From Apium graveolens (taxonomy: Eukaryota > Streptophyta > Magnoliopsida > Apiales > Apiaceae): a DNA stretch of 64,000 bases. The notes under the pieces were generated by a model that searched no databases, had not been told where the DNA came from, and was given only the letters and a program-made list of their open reading frames with translations. The position numbers were made by a program, and so were the translations under genes. Within the stretch, counting starts at the first letter, position 1; every line of letters starts with the position of its first letter. The DNA lies in the NCBI RefSeq assembly GCF_009905375.1, contig NC_133653.1, forward strand, positions 58,602,673 to 58,666,672. Reading direction: 5' to 3'. This document shows positions 22,346-33,071 of this stretch, one piece after another.

Positions 22346-22930
22346 TGATGGAGAATAAATAAATCATGATTACGTAGTTAATGTTGTATTAATTATACAT
22401 GATTTGGGCTGCAAGGCCCAATAAGAAGATCTATGATATTCAGACCAAAAAGGTCAACACATTGATCAGGCCTGATGGCCAAGATCAGGTCTGATTGAAC
22501 AAAGAAGGCCGAAACCCTGATTATTGATTAATTTTGTAATTAATTAATAAGAGAAAAATCGGCCATTAAGATAAGTCCTGATAGAAATATAAATCCTTGT
22601 AGATTGGCCTCCAAGGAACCTCATGGGATAAGGAATCAGCTTCCTACTTCCTAGGACTCCAAAGTCCATTCTAATTCAGAGACTTGACCACCAAGTCTCC
22701 TATACCAAGTCCAATTCAAGGACTCCCAACATCTATATAAGGGGCCTCACCCCACAAATCAGAAATACATTTTTTGACTTGATAATTGGCAATCAGCAAG
22801 GTACGTAGGCATCTTGTTAAGGCAGATTGAGTCGCGAAACACAAGAGCAGTCAAATCGAGCCTCGAAGCTCATGTTCCATAGTAATAAATACAACAATCA
22901 TATAATAACCTTAATTTTTAATCCATAACA
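22346..22930 (+). repeat. Element B 5' LTR
   Basis: It starts TGATGGAGAATAAATAAATC and ends AATCCATAACA, with a TATATAA box at 22734-22740 in the context CATCTATATAAGGGGCC. It is bounded by the TSD on the left and the PBS on the right. Confidence 0.95.
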
Positions 22931-22932
22931 TT

Positions 22933-22950
22933 TGGCGCCATCTGTGGGAA
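22933..22950 (+). promoter_or_regulatory. Element B primer binding site
   Basis: TGGCGCCATCTGTGGGAA lies two bases after the LTR. It has the TGGCGCC start common to gypsy elements primed by nuclear tRNAs; I do not assign the exact tRNA. Confidence 0.75.
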
Positions 22951-22965
22951 AGCACAACAATAACC

Positions 22966-24585
22966 ATGGTAAGAACATGGAGAACAATTAGAGCTCTTGA
23001 GGAATGAACACCATCAAGGACAACCCAGGTGATTTCGTCAACCGTGGAGATACCTCCTCATTCAACTTATGCACCTACCTAAGGGGAAGCCCAGATAGGG
23101 GCAACTCAACCTCAGCCACAAGGGATGATTCCCCTGGCTATTCAAGGTATGAATCCTCAAGTTCAATAACTACATGCACATGTGAATTCTCGACCCTTTG
23201 GGTACGAGTATTCAACTGTTGTGACCATTAACCCTCCTTATGGGATGCCCCTTTACCCCGAGGTTAGAGGAAGTGGACATGCTGGACGGAGTGAAGCACG
23301 AGGGCAATCGCCCCCTTACATACGAGGTTTAGCTCCTATCCCCGAGGATCAGGAATTTTCTGGTCCTTATACTGAGAGAGACTCCGAATCTTCAGATGAT
23401 GAAGTAGCCCCAAGAAGGACATGTGCTAACAAAGAGCCGATGACTGATGGTAGCCAACGTCCTTAAAGCACCCAAGGGACGAATCCCCAAGAAGTGCAGG
23501 AAATGATCAGGGCTCACGAGGCTGAGATTCAAAGGCTGAGGCGCGACTTGGAGGCGCACCAGACCACCAGACCCCCAGTACCTCCTAGGGGGGGAAATCC
23601 TCCTCATGTCATAGACCTGGATGGTTCAGTACAGAGAAGGGCTGTTGTCCCAAGGGTTGATCCAAGCAATCTTCTTCCCCTTGGAGATCCTGATGATCCT
23701 ACTCCGCCCTTCACTGAAGAAATAATGAATGCTCATATCTCAAGGAAGTTCAAGATGCCAACTATCAAAGCTTATGATGGCACGGGAGATCCCGCTAATC
23801 ATGTTAGGACATTCTCTAATGCACTGCTGTTATAGCCCGTGAATGATGCTATTAAGTGTCGGGCCTTTCCTCAAACCCTGTCGGGTATGGCTCAAAGGTG
23901 GTATAGTCGCTTGCCCCCAAATTCTATTGGGTCGTTCAAAGAATTAAGTCAGGCTTTTATTAAGCAATTCATCAGCGGGAGAGTTCATGAGAAAAGTTCA
24001 GCATCTCTTATGAGCATTGTGCAGGGAACAAAGGAATCCTTGAGAGACTACCTGAATCGTTTCACAAAGGAGGCTTTAAAAGTCGCAGACCTTGATGATA
24101 AGGTAGCCATGATAGCACTGCAACAAGGAACTAGGGATGAGTTTTTTAAGATGTCCTTGGCCAAACGTCCCCCTAAAAGTTTGTTGCAGCTCCAGGATAG
24201 GGCAGGGAAGTATATCAAGGTGGAAGAGAGCATGAGGAAGACCGTAGTGAGTAATGAGCCCCCTGGAGGCAAGAAGCGGAAAACTGATCTGGAGTATATC
24301 GCTAAGGAAAAGTATCCTAGAACCGAGAAAAACCCTGATTCAAACCCCAAGAAGGGAGGACCTGGGCAAAAGTTCACTGAATACGCTAAGCAGAATGCTC
24401 CTAGAAGCCAGATCTTGATGGAAATCGAAAAGGATCGAGATATTCGTTGGCTTAAGCCCTTGAAGGCTGATCCTGCCAAGCTAGATAAGAGCAAGTAATG
24501 CAGATTTCATAAAGAAGTTGGTCATGATACCGATGAGTGTAGACAGCTGAAAGATGAAATTGAGTTCCTCATTCGAAAAGGAAGA
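22966..24585 (+). pseudogene. Element B gag (Tat type, several nonsense codons)
   Basis: The start ATG is at 22966 (MVRTWRTI), 36 bases after the LTR. One frame continues to 24585 with stops near 23005, 23080, 23168, 23464, 23833 and 24496. The N-terminal third is Pro/Gly-rich, and a short coiled coil (MIRAHEAEIQRLRRDLEAHQ) lies near 23497. The retrotransposon Gag domain follows, with KMPTIKAYDGTGDP near 23752 and GMAQRWYSRLPPNSIGSF near 23884. A Lys-rich region and a cysteine-histidine knuckle (CRFHKEVGHDTDEC, about 24499-24540) end it. The Gag would coat the RNA genome. Broken now, although single-base changes account for most stops. Confidence 0.9.
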
Positions 24586-26480
24586 TTGAACAAATACACT
24601 GGAGAAGGAGGGGATAGGAATAACAATAGAAGGAAGAACTTTGAAGATCGTAGGAGGGACCAAGATGATCAGGGGCGGAATCCCCAGCCTAGAGGACCGG
24701 TTATAAACGCAATTTTTGGAGGGTCGCGACCTCGAGGGCCTATGATAAACACAATCTTTGGAGGACCAACTGCTGCTGTATTATCCATAAACTCCAGAAA
24801 AGCATATACTAGAGAGGTTATGCATATTGTTGGAGAAGCCCCGAAGAGGGCCAGGACAGAAGTAACATTGGCTTTTGATGATTCTGACCTAGAGGGTGTG
24901 AAATTTCCTCATGATGACCCGCTGGTCATAACACCGATAATAGAAAATAGCCCGGTTAAGAGGGTCCTTGTGGATAATGGTGCTTTAGTGGATATCTTGC
25001 TCCATGACGGCTTTCTAAGAATGGGATATAACGACTCCCAATTGACCCCAACCTACATGCCGATATATGGATTTGCGGGAGTAGAATGTCCCGTGGAAGG
25101 GATAATCAAGTTGCCAACCACTATAGGTCAGGAACCAAGGCAAGCAACGCAGATTTTGGACTTTGTGGTGGTAAAGGCTAGTTCAAATTATAATGCTATC
25201 ATGGGGAGAACAGGGATACATGCCTTCAAGGCAGTCCCTTTTTCCTACCATTCAGTTATGATGTTTCCCACCCGGAATGGGATTGGAGAAGAGAGAGGAG
25301 ATCAAAAAATGGCTAGAAGCTGTTATGTAGCCTCTTTGAGGGCAGATGGAGTTGGGGGGAAGGTTCTTCCTATTGAAGATATGGATATCCGAGAAAATGA
25401 TAAGAAAAGAGGAAAGCCAGCAGAAGACTTGGTTTCGATTTCTTTAGCCCCCGAGAATCCTGAGAGGATGACTTTTATTGGAGCCACACTTGAGGAGCCC
25501 CTTAGAGGGAAGTTGGTGAGATTTTTGCAAGAAAATAATGTTGTGTTTGCATGGCCAGCAGCTGATATGCCAGGCATAGACCCGGAGATGATTACTCACA
25601 AGTTAAACGTAGACCCAAACCGGAATACAGTGAAGCAAAAGAAAAGAAACTTTGCCCCGGAAAGACAAGAGGCTATAAAACAGGAAGTAGAGAAGCTCTT
25701 AGAGGCTGGTTTCATTGAGGAGATTCAATTTCCGGAATGGTTAGCAAACCCTATAATGGTGAAGAAGGCCAATGGAAAGTGGAGGATGTGTATAGACTTC
25801 ACTGATTTGAACGATGCATGCCCTAAGGACTGTTTTCCGTTGCCAAGGATTGATACTTTGATTGATGCCACTGCTGGCATGAGATGCTGAGCTTCATGGA
25901 TGAATTTAGTTGATACAATCAGATTAAGATGCCCAAGGGTGACATTCCAAATGTATCATTCATCACTGACTTTGGTGTTTATTGTTATCTTGTTATGGCA
26001 TTTGGTCTTAAGAATGCAGGAGCCACCTATCAAAGGTTGGTAAATAAAATTTTTGAGGATCTTATTGGCAAGACTATGGAAGTCTATGTTGATGACATGT
26101 TAGTCAAGAGTCTAGTAAAGAATGATTATATAACCCATTTGAGGGAAGCTTTTGAGGTCCCGAGGTACCACAAGATGATGTTAAATCCTACAAAGTGTGC
26201 TTTCGGAGTAGGGTCTGAAAATTTTTTGGGATTGATGGTCTCCAAGAGAGGGATCGAGGCTAAACCCGATAAAATAAAGGCAATCCTGGACATGGAACCA
26301 CCAAAAACTGTCAAGGATGTTCAGAAGCTCACAGGAAGGGTTGTTACGCTGGGACGATTCATCTCCAAGTTAGGAGACAAGTGCTTGTCATTCTTCAAGT
26401 CACTAAAGAACATTAAGGACTTTGTATGGAATGAGGAAAACCAGAAGGCATTCGAGGAATTAAAGAAATATATGGCCAGG
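24586..26480 (+). pseudogene. Element B protease and reverse transcriptase (frameshifted)
   Basis: 24586-25890 is open for 434 codons: a basic Gag-Pol linker, the Tat-type aspartic protease with DNG (24973-24981; other Tat elements also have Asn here), and RT fingers (WLANPIMVKKANGKWRMCID, near 25738). The frame breaks at about 25888 inside the RT palm, in the segment normally followed by SFMDAYSGYNQI-like sequence. It reopens at 25929 with AFGLKNAGATYQR and an intact YVDD at 26085-26096, then the thumb. Everything needed for polymerase chemistry is recognisable, but a frameshift separates the two halves. Confidence 0.92.
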
Positions 26481-27380
26481 CCCCGTTGTTGGCCAAGCAA
26501 GCTTTGAATGAAGTTTTATTCTTGTACTTAGCTATTTCAGAAAGTGCCTTGAGCGCTGTATTGGTTAAGGAGGAACTGAAAATCCAGAAACCCGTATACT
26601 ATGTCAGCCAAATTCTGCATGGTGCTGAGTTGAATTATTCAACTATTGAGAAATTTGCTCTAGCTTTGGTGATGGCTTCAAGAAAGTTGTGTCCTTACTT
26701 TCAGGCTCATCAAATTGAGGTTCTAACAAATCAGCCCCTGAGAAATATTATTCATAGTTCCAAGGCTAGTGGGAGGTTGATCAAGTGGGCAATAGAGCTG
26801 TGAGAGCTCGACATTAAGTACAAGCCACGGACGGTAATAAAAGCCCAGACATTAGCTGACTTCGTGGTGGAATGTACCATACCCAACCAAGAAGTCGGGG
26901 GGCAGGAAGATATCATACCTCAAGACAAGGAAGTTGATAAGGGGGACAAAGAGAAGCATAATAAGGAGAAAGAATATTGGGTTCTCTATTTTGATGGAGC
27001 ATCAAAAACAAATTCAAGTGAAGCAGGATTGGTTTTACAAAGCCCTGATGGGTTCTTGATTGAGTATGCCATGAAGTTAGACTTCCCAACCACAAATAAT
27101 GAGGCAGAATATGAAGCCCTGATAGCTGGCCTCGGCCTAGCAGGGACACTTAGAGTCAAGAACTTAAAGGTCCGTGGAGACTCGAAGCTGGTCGTATCCC
27201 AGGTAAAGGGAGAGTTTGAGGCAAGGGATGATACGATGGCTAAGTATGTCCACCTAGTAAGGGCTGTGATGACCCAATTCAATGAATGACATGTTGAGCA
27301 CATTCCAAGGGAGGAAAATGCTAAGGCAGATGTATTATCAAAGTTTGCTTCATCCGAGATAGAAGAAAAATTCAGGAAGT
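26481..27380 (+). pseudogene. Element B dual RNase H region
   Basis: The first, retroviral-type RNase H-like domain spans 26486-26880. It keeps YVSQILHGAELNYSTIEK but its catalytic start is weak (LYLAISESALSAVLV in place of a canonical acidic motif). A stop lies at 26801-26803. The second, archaeal-type RNase H follows at 26975-27350 with YFDGAS, NNEAEYEALIAGL and DSKLVV, holding the D-E-D catalytic pattern, then a stop at 27287-27289 and a HIPREENAKAD end. In Tat elements the added domain is thought to supply the RNase H activity while the older copy decays, and this sequence fits that. Confidence 0.88.
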
Positions 27381-28685
27381 GTGTACTTTCGTATTTTGAA
27401 GACACGGAGCATAGATGTTAACCTTGTAGCTCCTATAGGCCTGGGGACGTCATGGATAGATCCCATTAAGGCCCACATTCAAACCGGTTGGTTGCCAAAC
27501 GATGCTATTGAAGCACGGAAGTTAGCTGTTCGGGCACTAAGGTACTCTTTGATAGATGGAATTCTGTACAAAAGATCTTTCGTGGTTCCTTACTTAAGGT
27601 GTCTCAGGCCCGATGAGGCACGCTTGGCTCTTGAAGAAGTACATGAAGGTATTTGTGGGCAATACTTGGGGGGCAGGGCCTTGGCTCATAAGATAACCCG
27701 TTTAGGCTTCTATTGGCTGGAAATGATGGCTGATGCCAAAGAATATGTGAAGAAGTGTGATCGCTGTCAGAAGCATGCACCGGTTGTTAGATAACTCCCC
27801 GAGATGCTGACCTCTATCAACTCGCCCATCCCCTTTGCTATGTGGGGAATGGATATTCTGGGGCCTTTCCCCATGGCCACGACACAAAGGAAGTTCTTGA
27901 TTGTAGCCATTGATTATTTCACTAAGTGGATTGAAGCCAAACCCTTGGCCAAAATCACGACTAAGCAGGTTGCACAATTCCTTTGGGAAAATATTATGTG
28001 TCGGTATGGAATTCCCCGTATCCTAGTCACCGACAATGGAACACAATTCAACAACGAGGAATTCAAGAAGTACTGTGAAGAAAATGAAATTGAGTTACGG
28101 TTTACCTCTGTGGCTGACCCACAAGCCAATGGGAAAGCAGAGGTAGCAAATCGAATAATCCTTGATGGACTAAAGAAGAGGATCAAGAAATCGAGAAATA
28201 ATTGGGTGGATGAGATACTTCCAATACTATGGGCCTATACGACTACCTGTAGAGTCACGACTAGAGCAACTCCCTTCATGTTAGCATATGGGGCAGAATC
28301 AGTTGTTCCCGTGGAGATATCACATTCCTCTCCCAGGATTCAAGCTTTTAATACTGAGGAGAATGAGGAAAGACAAAGGTTATCCCTGGACTTAATTGAT
28401 GAAGTGCGAGATGATGCACATGCGAAGATAGTGGAATATCAGAAAAAGGCTTCATTCTACTACAACCTAAGGGTTAAAGAAAGGTTTTTCAAATAAGGTG
28501 ACCTAGTCTTAAGGAAGATAGAAGCTTCTGGTGTAGGACAGAAAGGGAAGCTTGCCCCGAATTGGGAATGGCCATACAAAGTCAAGAGTGTTCAAGGTAG
28601 AAGAACCTACAAGCTGGAGACTATGGATGGTTTTGAAGTTCCGAGAACTTGGCATGCACAAAACCTGAAGGTTTATTATGTGTAG
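27381..28685 (+). pseudogene. Element B integrase (stop-interrupted)
   Basis: A zinc-binding HHCC domain (H near 27640, H near 27690, CDRCQ near 27760) is followed by a stop at 27792. The rve core then carries the catalytic Asp in MDILGPF (near 27850), Asp in VTDNGTQFNNEEF (near 28030) and Glu in GKAEVANR (near 28135), so the DDE triad is present. A stop at 28494 precedes the C-terminal domain, which ends at the TAG 28683-28685. No chromodomain is visible, consistent with a Tat rather than a chromovirus. It converges on the antisense gene, whose stop lies 330 bases downstream. Confidence 0.92.
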
Positions 28686-29013
28686 GGCGAATGAATACGA
28701 TTCTCACTTGTCAAGATGACAAGTAGGTTGAAAAGCACCTTGAAGCTTTGCTTGCTTAGGATTTATATGTTTTAGTTTTATTTTGAGGTTTATTAAGACT
28801 CATGTAAGGGATGAATCCCAAACAATTTATGAAAATTCATAAAGTTTTCGAAATATGTTTGAATCTCTATGGCAAGGCAAGTAAAACCAAATGCGTGAAA
28901 TGCAAGCATAAAATCCGATAAATAAAATAGATCAAATAAATATTACAAGAGTTTGATAAATAAAGTCTCGAAAATAAGATGAAGTAAACAAGCCACGCAG
29001 GGCTGGAAAAGCT

Positions 29014-30943
29014 CTAAGGAGCTGAGGTGCCCTCGGCATCCATATCGTCATCCCCTCCGCTCTCGCTAGAAGTCTCTGTCGTCTCGGAGGAGGAGGAGGA
29101 AGAGCTGTCATCCTCGGCAGGCCTGGAAGAAGATTCGGGAGGAGGAAGAAGCGGGTCCTGAGGAACGTGATCTGAGACAACTACTCGAGTGCGGAACTTC
29201 TGCAGCAAAGCCTCGTCATCAGGGCAGACATAGTCCGACGGGTTAATATCAGGGCAAGCCTCGTTCACGGTCCCAAGGGTCGTGTCCCAACCAGTCCTAA
29301 AAAACTCGAGGAAGACTGAGTCATCCCTTATCCTCATGGACTGGGCAAACTCCTCCGAGTCCAGATAGTTATCTATAGCTTTATCCTTCTCTGCCCGAAG
29401 CACCACCAGCTCGGCGTTAGATTCTCCGAGTTCTTCCTCCTTGTGTTTGAACTTCTTCTCCAGAGCAGCATACTTCTTCTGCTGCCTCCTGAGGGCATTG
29501 TCGGCCTTGTCAGAAGCCCGCTTCCATGACTCGTCTTGCCTCACAGCGCTTTGAAAATAGGTGTTAGACTGAAATAAAATAATTAACAAAGTGTAAGGTA
29601 GGAAAATGCTACAAGTAAGAAAGATAAGTTCAAAAAAAAGGGCATACTGAAGCCAGAGACTGAGCTCCCATGAGCTTTATCCTCTCAAGATCAGGGGTGG
29701 AAACCACATCAGTAAAATCCTTGGGAGTCACGCCATGGTAGGACCAATTCCAAGCATGCATCGTGGATCCAACCACGGTATCCCCTCGGCGGAATCCCCA
29801 GAGAGGCTGGAAGGCGCCTGTAGCAGCAGCAGCAGGAGCAGCAGCAGTAATAGGAGCACTGTGGCCCTCAGCTCCCTCAGCTGAAGCCTCCCCTATAGAC
29901 TCCTTGTGCTTTCTCAAGAAGATAGGCTCCGTGGCCTTTCCTCGAGTGTCCAGGCCCGCAAGGCGAGCTTTCTTCATTCTAGCAGTTTCTTCAACGAGGG
30001 GCACGTTTTCCTCGTTGATCTCTTTGGGAGCTGAAAGACAAGATAAAAAACAAAATAAGTGGTGTCAATAATGCATGAAATGAAATAAAATTGAGAATGG
30101 AAGAAAAATACCCTGTTGAGAAACAGAGGATAGTCCCACATGAATGAGGGAGAATTCCTCTAAGAGAGTCCAGTTGGTAGTAGTGTCGTCATCCCGAGTT
30201 AGCTCATTATAAATATTAGTTTCCTCAGGAGTTAAGTGAATGGATTTGAGGGTACCATCACTAACCTTCCCGAAGGAAGATCTGAATAGTGTGCCCCAGT
30301 CGCCATTCTCCCAACGTAACCTGATGAACCTATTCCTCCAATTTTGGTTATTGTCAGGAGTGGAGGCGCCGTTAAAGATATGCTTACATTTGGGTCTTTG
30401 TTTGACATAGACCCAACCACAATTACCAGAAGCACTATTGTAACATTGAAAAACCTTCCTAAAAATAGCTACAGAAAGGGGAAAACCTTCCCTAAGACAG
30501 CAAACCATAAAACATAAAATGTTCCTCCAAGCGTTTGGAGGAAGCTGACATGGGTTGATTTGTAAATCAGCTAGAAGATGAGGAATGAAGGGATAAAAAG
30601 GGAACCTAATCCCAGCATCGAGGGCATCTGTATAAATAAAAAGAGTGTCGGGTTTCCAGTGGCAAGTACGGTCACCACCAGAAACTGGAACTAATCTAAG
30701 AGGAGGAAGAACATTATAACGCGCATTTAATTTATCAAAATCTATGTTGTGCCAAGTGTTACAATGATTAAAAGAATCGAGATATGCAGTGGAGGGATAT
30801 TCATCGCCCCTAGTGTTAATCATATCGATCAAAGACATGTATGAAGAACGGATCTCGATATCCTTACCTCGCTTTAAAGCCGAGGCTATCTTGGCCGCTC
30901 TCTCGGAATTCTTATCAGCTATTGATGAAGCTGGGAAGGACAT
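29014..30943 (-). CDS. Three-exon antisense gene of Tat element B (Transposase_28-like / gypsy-type aORF protein), intact
   Basis: Exons on the minus strand are 30943-30112, 30030-29648 and 29568-29014, giving 1770 nt: 589 codons plus stop. Intron 1 (30111-30031, 81 nt) and intron 2 (29647-29569, 79 nt) are T-rich, begin GTATTT and GTATGC, end TTTCAG, and keep the frame. Reading through either one hits a stop. Exon 1 encodes a folded domain with DAGIRFPFYPFIPHLLADLQ and LPPNAWRNILCFMVCCLREG, which resembles the plant 'putative gypsy-type transposon' family (Transposase_28) by motif only. Exon 3 encodes a coiled coil (ALRRQQKKYAALEKKFKHKE) and a Ser/Asp/Glu-rich tail. Antisense frames in this position are known from Tat elements; their role is not established. 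It has no stop or frameshift although gag-pol of the same element has about a dozen. The alternative, a captured host gene, is less likely. Confidence 0.85.
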
Positions 30944-31101
30944 GGAAACCTTGAATGAAAAAGGAAGCCGGAAAAGGCTAAAGAAGTTTCCGGAAAAACT
31001 TCTAAAGGAGGAGAGTTGAGAGAGGAGGAGGTTAGAATGTTTGAGAAAAGATGTGTGAAATGAAGAGTGGTGAGTGTGAATGAAAACACACTCCTCCCAC
31101 C

Positions 31102-31109
31102 TTTATATA
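31102..31109 (-). promoter_or_regulatory. TATA box of the antisense gene
   Basis: On the minus strand the sequence reads CCTATATAAAGGTGGG. It lies about 160 bases upstream of the ATG at 30943. The predicted leader of about 130 nt is pyrimidine-rich, typical of plant 5' UTRs. Position and strand fit the antisense gene only. Confidence 0.7.
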
Positions 31110-31127
31110 GGAGGAGAAAAGGGAAAA

Positions 31128-31605
31128 TGGGCCTATTAAAGCCCATTTGGCCCCAAGTTCAGGAATATTCTGGAATGCTCTACAGAGGGTTAGAAGAATT
31201 TTGGAAACTTTCTGGAAAAATCCAGAAACATTTGGAAAAATTCCATAAAAACCTCGAAAATTCCAGAAGGTTCTTAAAATTTGGCTTAGAAATGGGGACC
31301 AACCCAAGAAATATTGGGCCTAAGGAAAAGCCCAGTTCAGAAAAAGCCCCAATTAAGAATAAGCTTGAGCAAAAGGCCCAGATTGGAAGAATATAAACTA
31401 GCCCAGGCTCAAAGCCCAGGAAAAGGGCCAAAAATCGAGTGGGAAAACCAAAATCAAGCCCAAAATACAAGCCCATCTTGAGGCCCAAATGCTTTCCAAA
31501 ATACAAAGCCTAAAAGATAGGCCCAAGTTAGAACCCACTAAAGGGTTGGCCCAAGAGAATCCAGGCCCAGTGAAAAAAGTCCAGCCCAGGTTTAAGGGCC
31601 CAAAT
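31128..31605 (-). promoter_or_regulatory. Array of TGGGCY (site II / TCP-type) motifs upstream of the antisense gene
   Basis: On the minus strand TGGGCY occurs near 31140, 31329, 31375, 31400, 31413, 31457, 31470, 31482, 31520, 31548, 31564, 31582 and 31597, with two more on the other strand (31128, 31315). TGGGCY is the plant site II element bound by TCP factors in promoters of genes active in dividing cells. About 15 copies in 480 bp is far above chance. The array begins directly upstream of the TATA box. Confidence 0.65.
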
Positions 31606-31659
31606 CCAAATATGTGAAAATTACAAAAAATATATGCAAAAAGTTCATATATCCTGACC

Positions 31660-32055
31660 CAATTCGATCAGGACTTGCATTATATTCCTGGTCGAATGAC
31701 TTGAGGTCGAAATAGCTGCGACCAGGTCTGAATAAAAGAGTTAGTTCGACCAGAAATTAAACCTTGTCGACCAGAATGCAAGACAAAATCCTAGTTGAAT
31801 GGATCCTCCCCGAATTTCTGTCGACCTGGGCAACCAAAAGAAGGCTAATTCGGTCAAAAACATGGAATCCTGACCGAAAGGGAAGAAAAATCCTAGTCGA
31901 AGGTTTCTGCTCGAAAAAAAAATATACATGAAAATCCTGGCCGAAATTCGACTAGGATTCCTGATCGAAAGAGCCCTCCTCGAAATGCTGTCGACCAGGG
32001 CTAAATGATGGATAATTCGACCAGGATCTTGGTCGAATGGGATAACTAGTCGAAA
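31660..32055. repeat. CTGGTCGAA / TTCGACCAG array in element B
   Basis: About 16 direct and inverted copies of CTGGTCGAA, many degenerate, are scattered every 15-40 bases. Several adjacent pairs form inverted repeats, for example near 31945-31975 and 32008-32036. Confidence 0.8.
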
Positions 32056-32084
32056 TATGTTTAAAAAAAAGATTTTATATTCTG

Positions 32085-32345
32085 AATATTCCCAGAAAAT
32101 TAAGGAAATCCCTAAAATATTTTCTGAAAAATGTTAATATTTTTAGATAATAAGGAATAAATCCAGAAAATTAAGGATAAATCCCAAAATTAAGGGAAAA
32201 CCCAAGAAAATTATGGAAAAATCCCAAAATTAAGGGAAAAATTCCTGAAAATTAAGGAAAAATCCCAGAATTAAGGGAAAAATCCAGAAAATTAAGGAAA
32301 AATCCCAGAATTAAGAGAAAAATTCTTGAAAATTAAGATAATTCC
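32085..32345 (+). repeat. AT-rich minisatellite in element B 3' region
   Basis: Units of about 38-40 bp built from AAAATTAAGGAAAAATCCC and AGAATTAAGGGAAAAATCC repeat five to six times with variation. Tandem repeats between pol and the 3' LTR are a known habit of Tat-lineage elements. Confidence 0.8.
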
Positions 32346-32470
32346 TGAATAAAAGGAATAAAAGAAAATTCTTGTAAATGTGTAGGTCGCTCCACACTTT
32401 ACGTAAAAACGATACCCTGTAAGGGAACAAATGAACTTAACTTCTGCGAAACCTAGTCAAAATTTCCCAA

Positions 32471-32485
32471 AAATTAGGGGGCAAA
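32471..32485 (+). promoter_or_regulatory. Element B polypurine tract
   Basis: AAATTAGGGGGCAAA abuts the TG of the 3' LTR. Confidence 0.85.
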
Positions 32486-33071
32486 TGATGGGGAATAAAT
32501 AAATCATGATTACGTAGTTAATGTTGTATTAATTACACATGATTTGGGCTGCAAGGCCCAATAAGAAGATGTATGATATTCAGACCAAAAAGGTCAACAC
32601 ATTGATCAGGCCTGATGGACCAGCTCAGGTCTGATGGAATAAAGAAGGCCCAAAACCCTGATTATTAATTAATTTCATAATTAATTAATAAGCGAAAAAT
32701 CAACCATTAAGATAAGTCCTGATAGAAATATAAATCCTTGTAGATTGGCCTCCAAGGAACCTCATGGGATAAGGAATCAGCTTCCTACTTCCTAGGACTC
32801 CAAAGTCCATTGTAATTCAGAGACTTGACCACCAAGTCTTCTATACCAAGTCCAATTCAAGGACTCCCAACATCTATATAAGGGGCCTCACCCCACAAAT
32901 CAGAACTACATTTTTTGACTTGATCCTTGGCAATCAACAAGGTACGTAGGCATCTTGTTAAGGCAGATTGAGTCACGAAACACAAGAGCAGTCAAATCGA
33001 GCCTCGAAGCTCACGTTCCTTAGTAATAAATATAGCAATCATATAATAACCTTAGTTTTTAATCCATAACA
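32486..33071 (+). repeat. Element B 3' LTR
   Basis: 586 bp, starting TGATGGGGAATAAATAAATC and ending AATCCATAACA, with TATA at 32875-32881. About 25 differences from the 5' LTR by eye. Confidence 0.95.

Larger units (their letters stand above)
22346..33071 (+). mobile_element. Element B: complete Ty3/gypsy Tat-lineage retrotransposon with antisense gene
   Basis: 10.7 kb with LTRs of 585 and 586 bp (22346-22930, 32486-33071), TG...CA ends and a 5-bp TSD. The order is gag, protease, RT, RNase H, a second (archaeal-type) RNase H, and integrase, then a 3.8-kb region with an antisense gene and tandem repeats before the PPT. A second RNase H and extra sequence between pol and the 3' LTR are established hallmarks of the Tat lineage. 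LTRs differ at roughly 25 positions by eye (about 4 percent), so B is older than N. Gag-pol holds at least ten stops or frameshifts. Confidence 0.95.

Noticed and set aside
28932..29180. Pro- and Arg-rich minus-strand frame near the antisense gene end
   Set aside because: Alternative frame of the Ser/Asp/Glu-rich tail of exon 3.
30789..31019. Plus-strand frame opposite the antisense gene start
   Set aside because: It is the shadow of exon 1 and the leader of the antisense gene.
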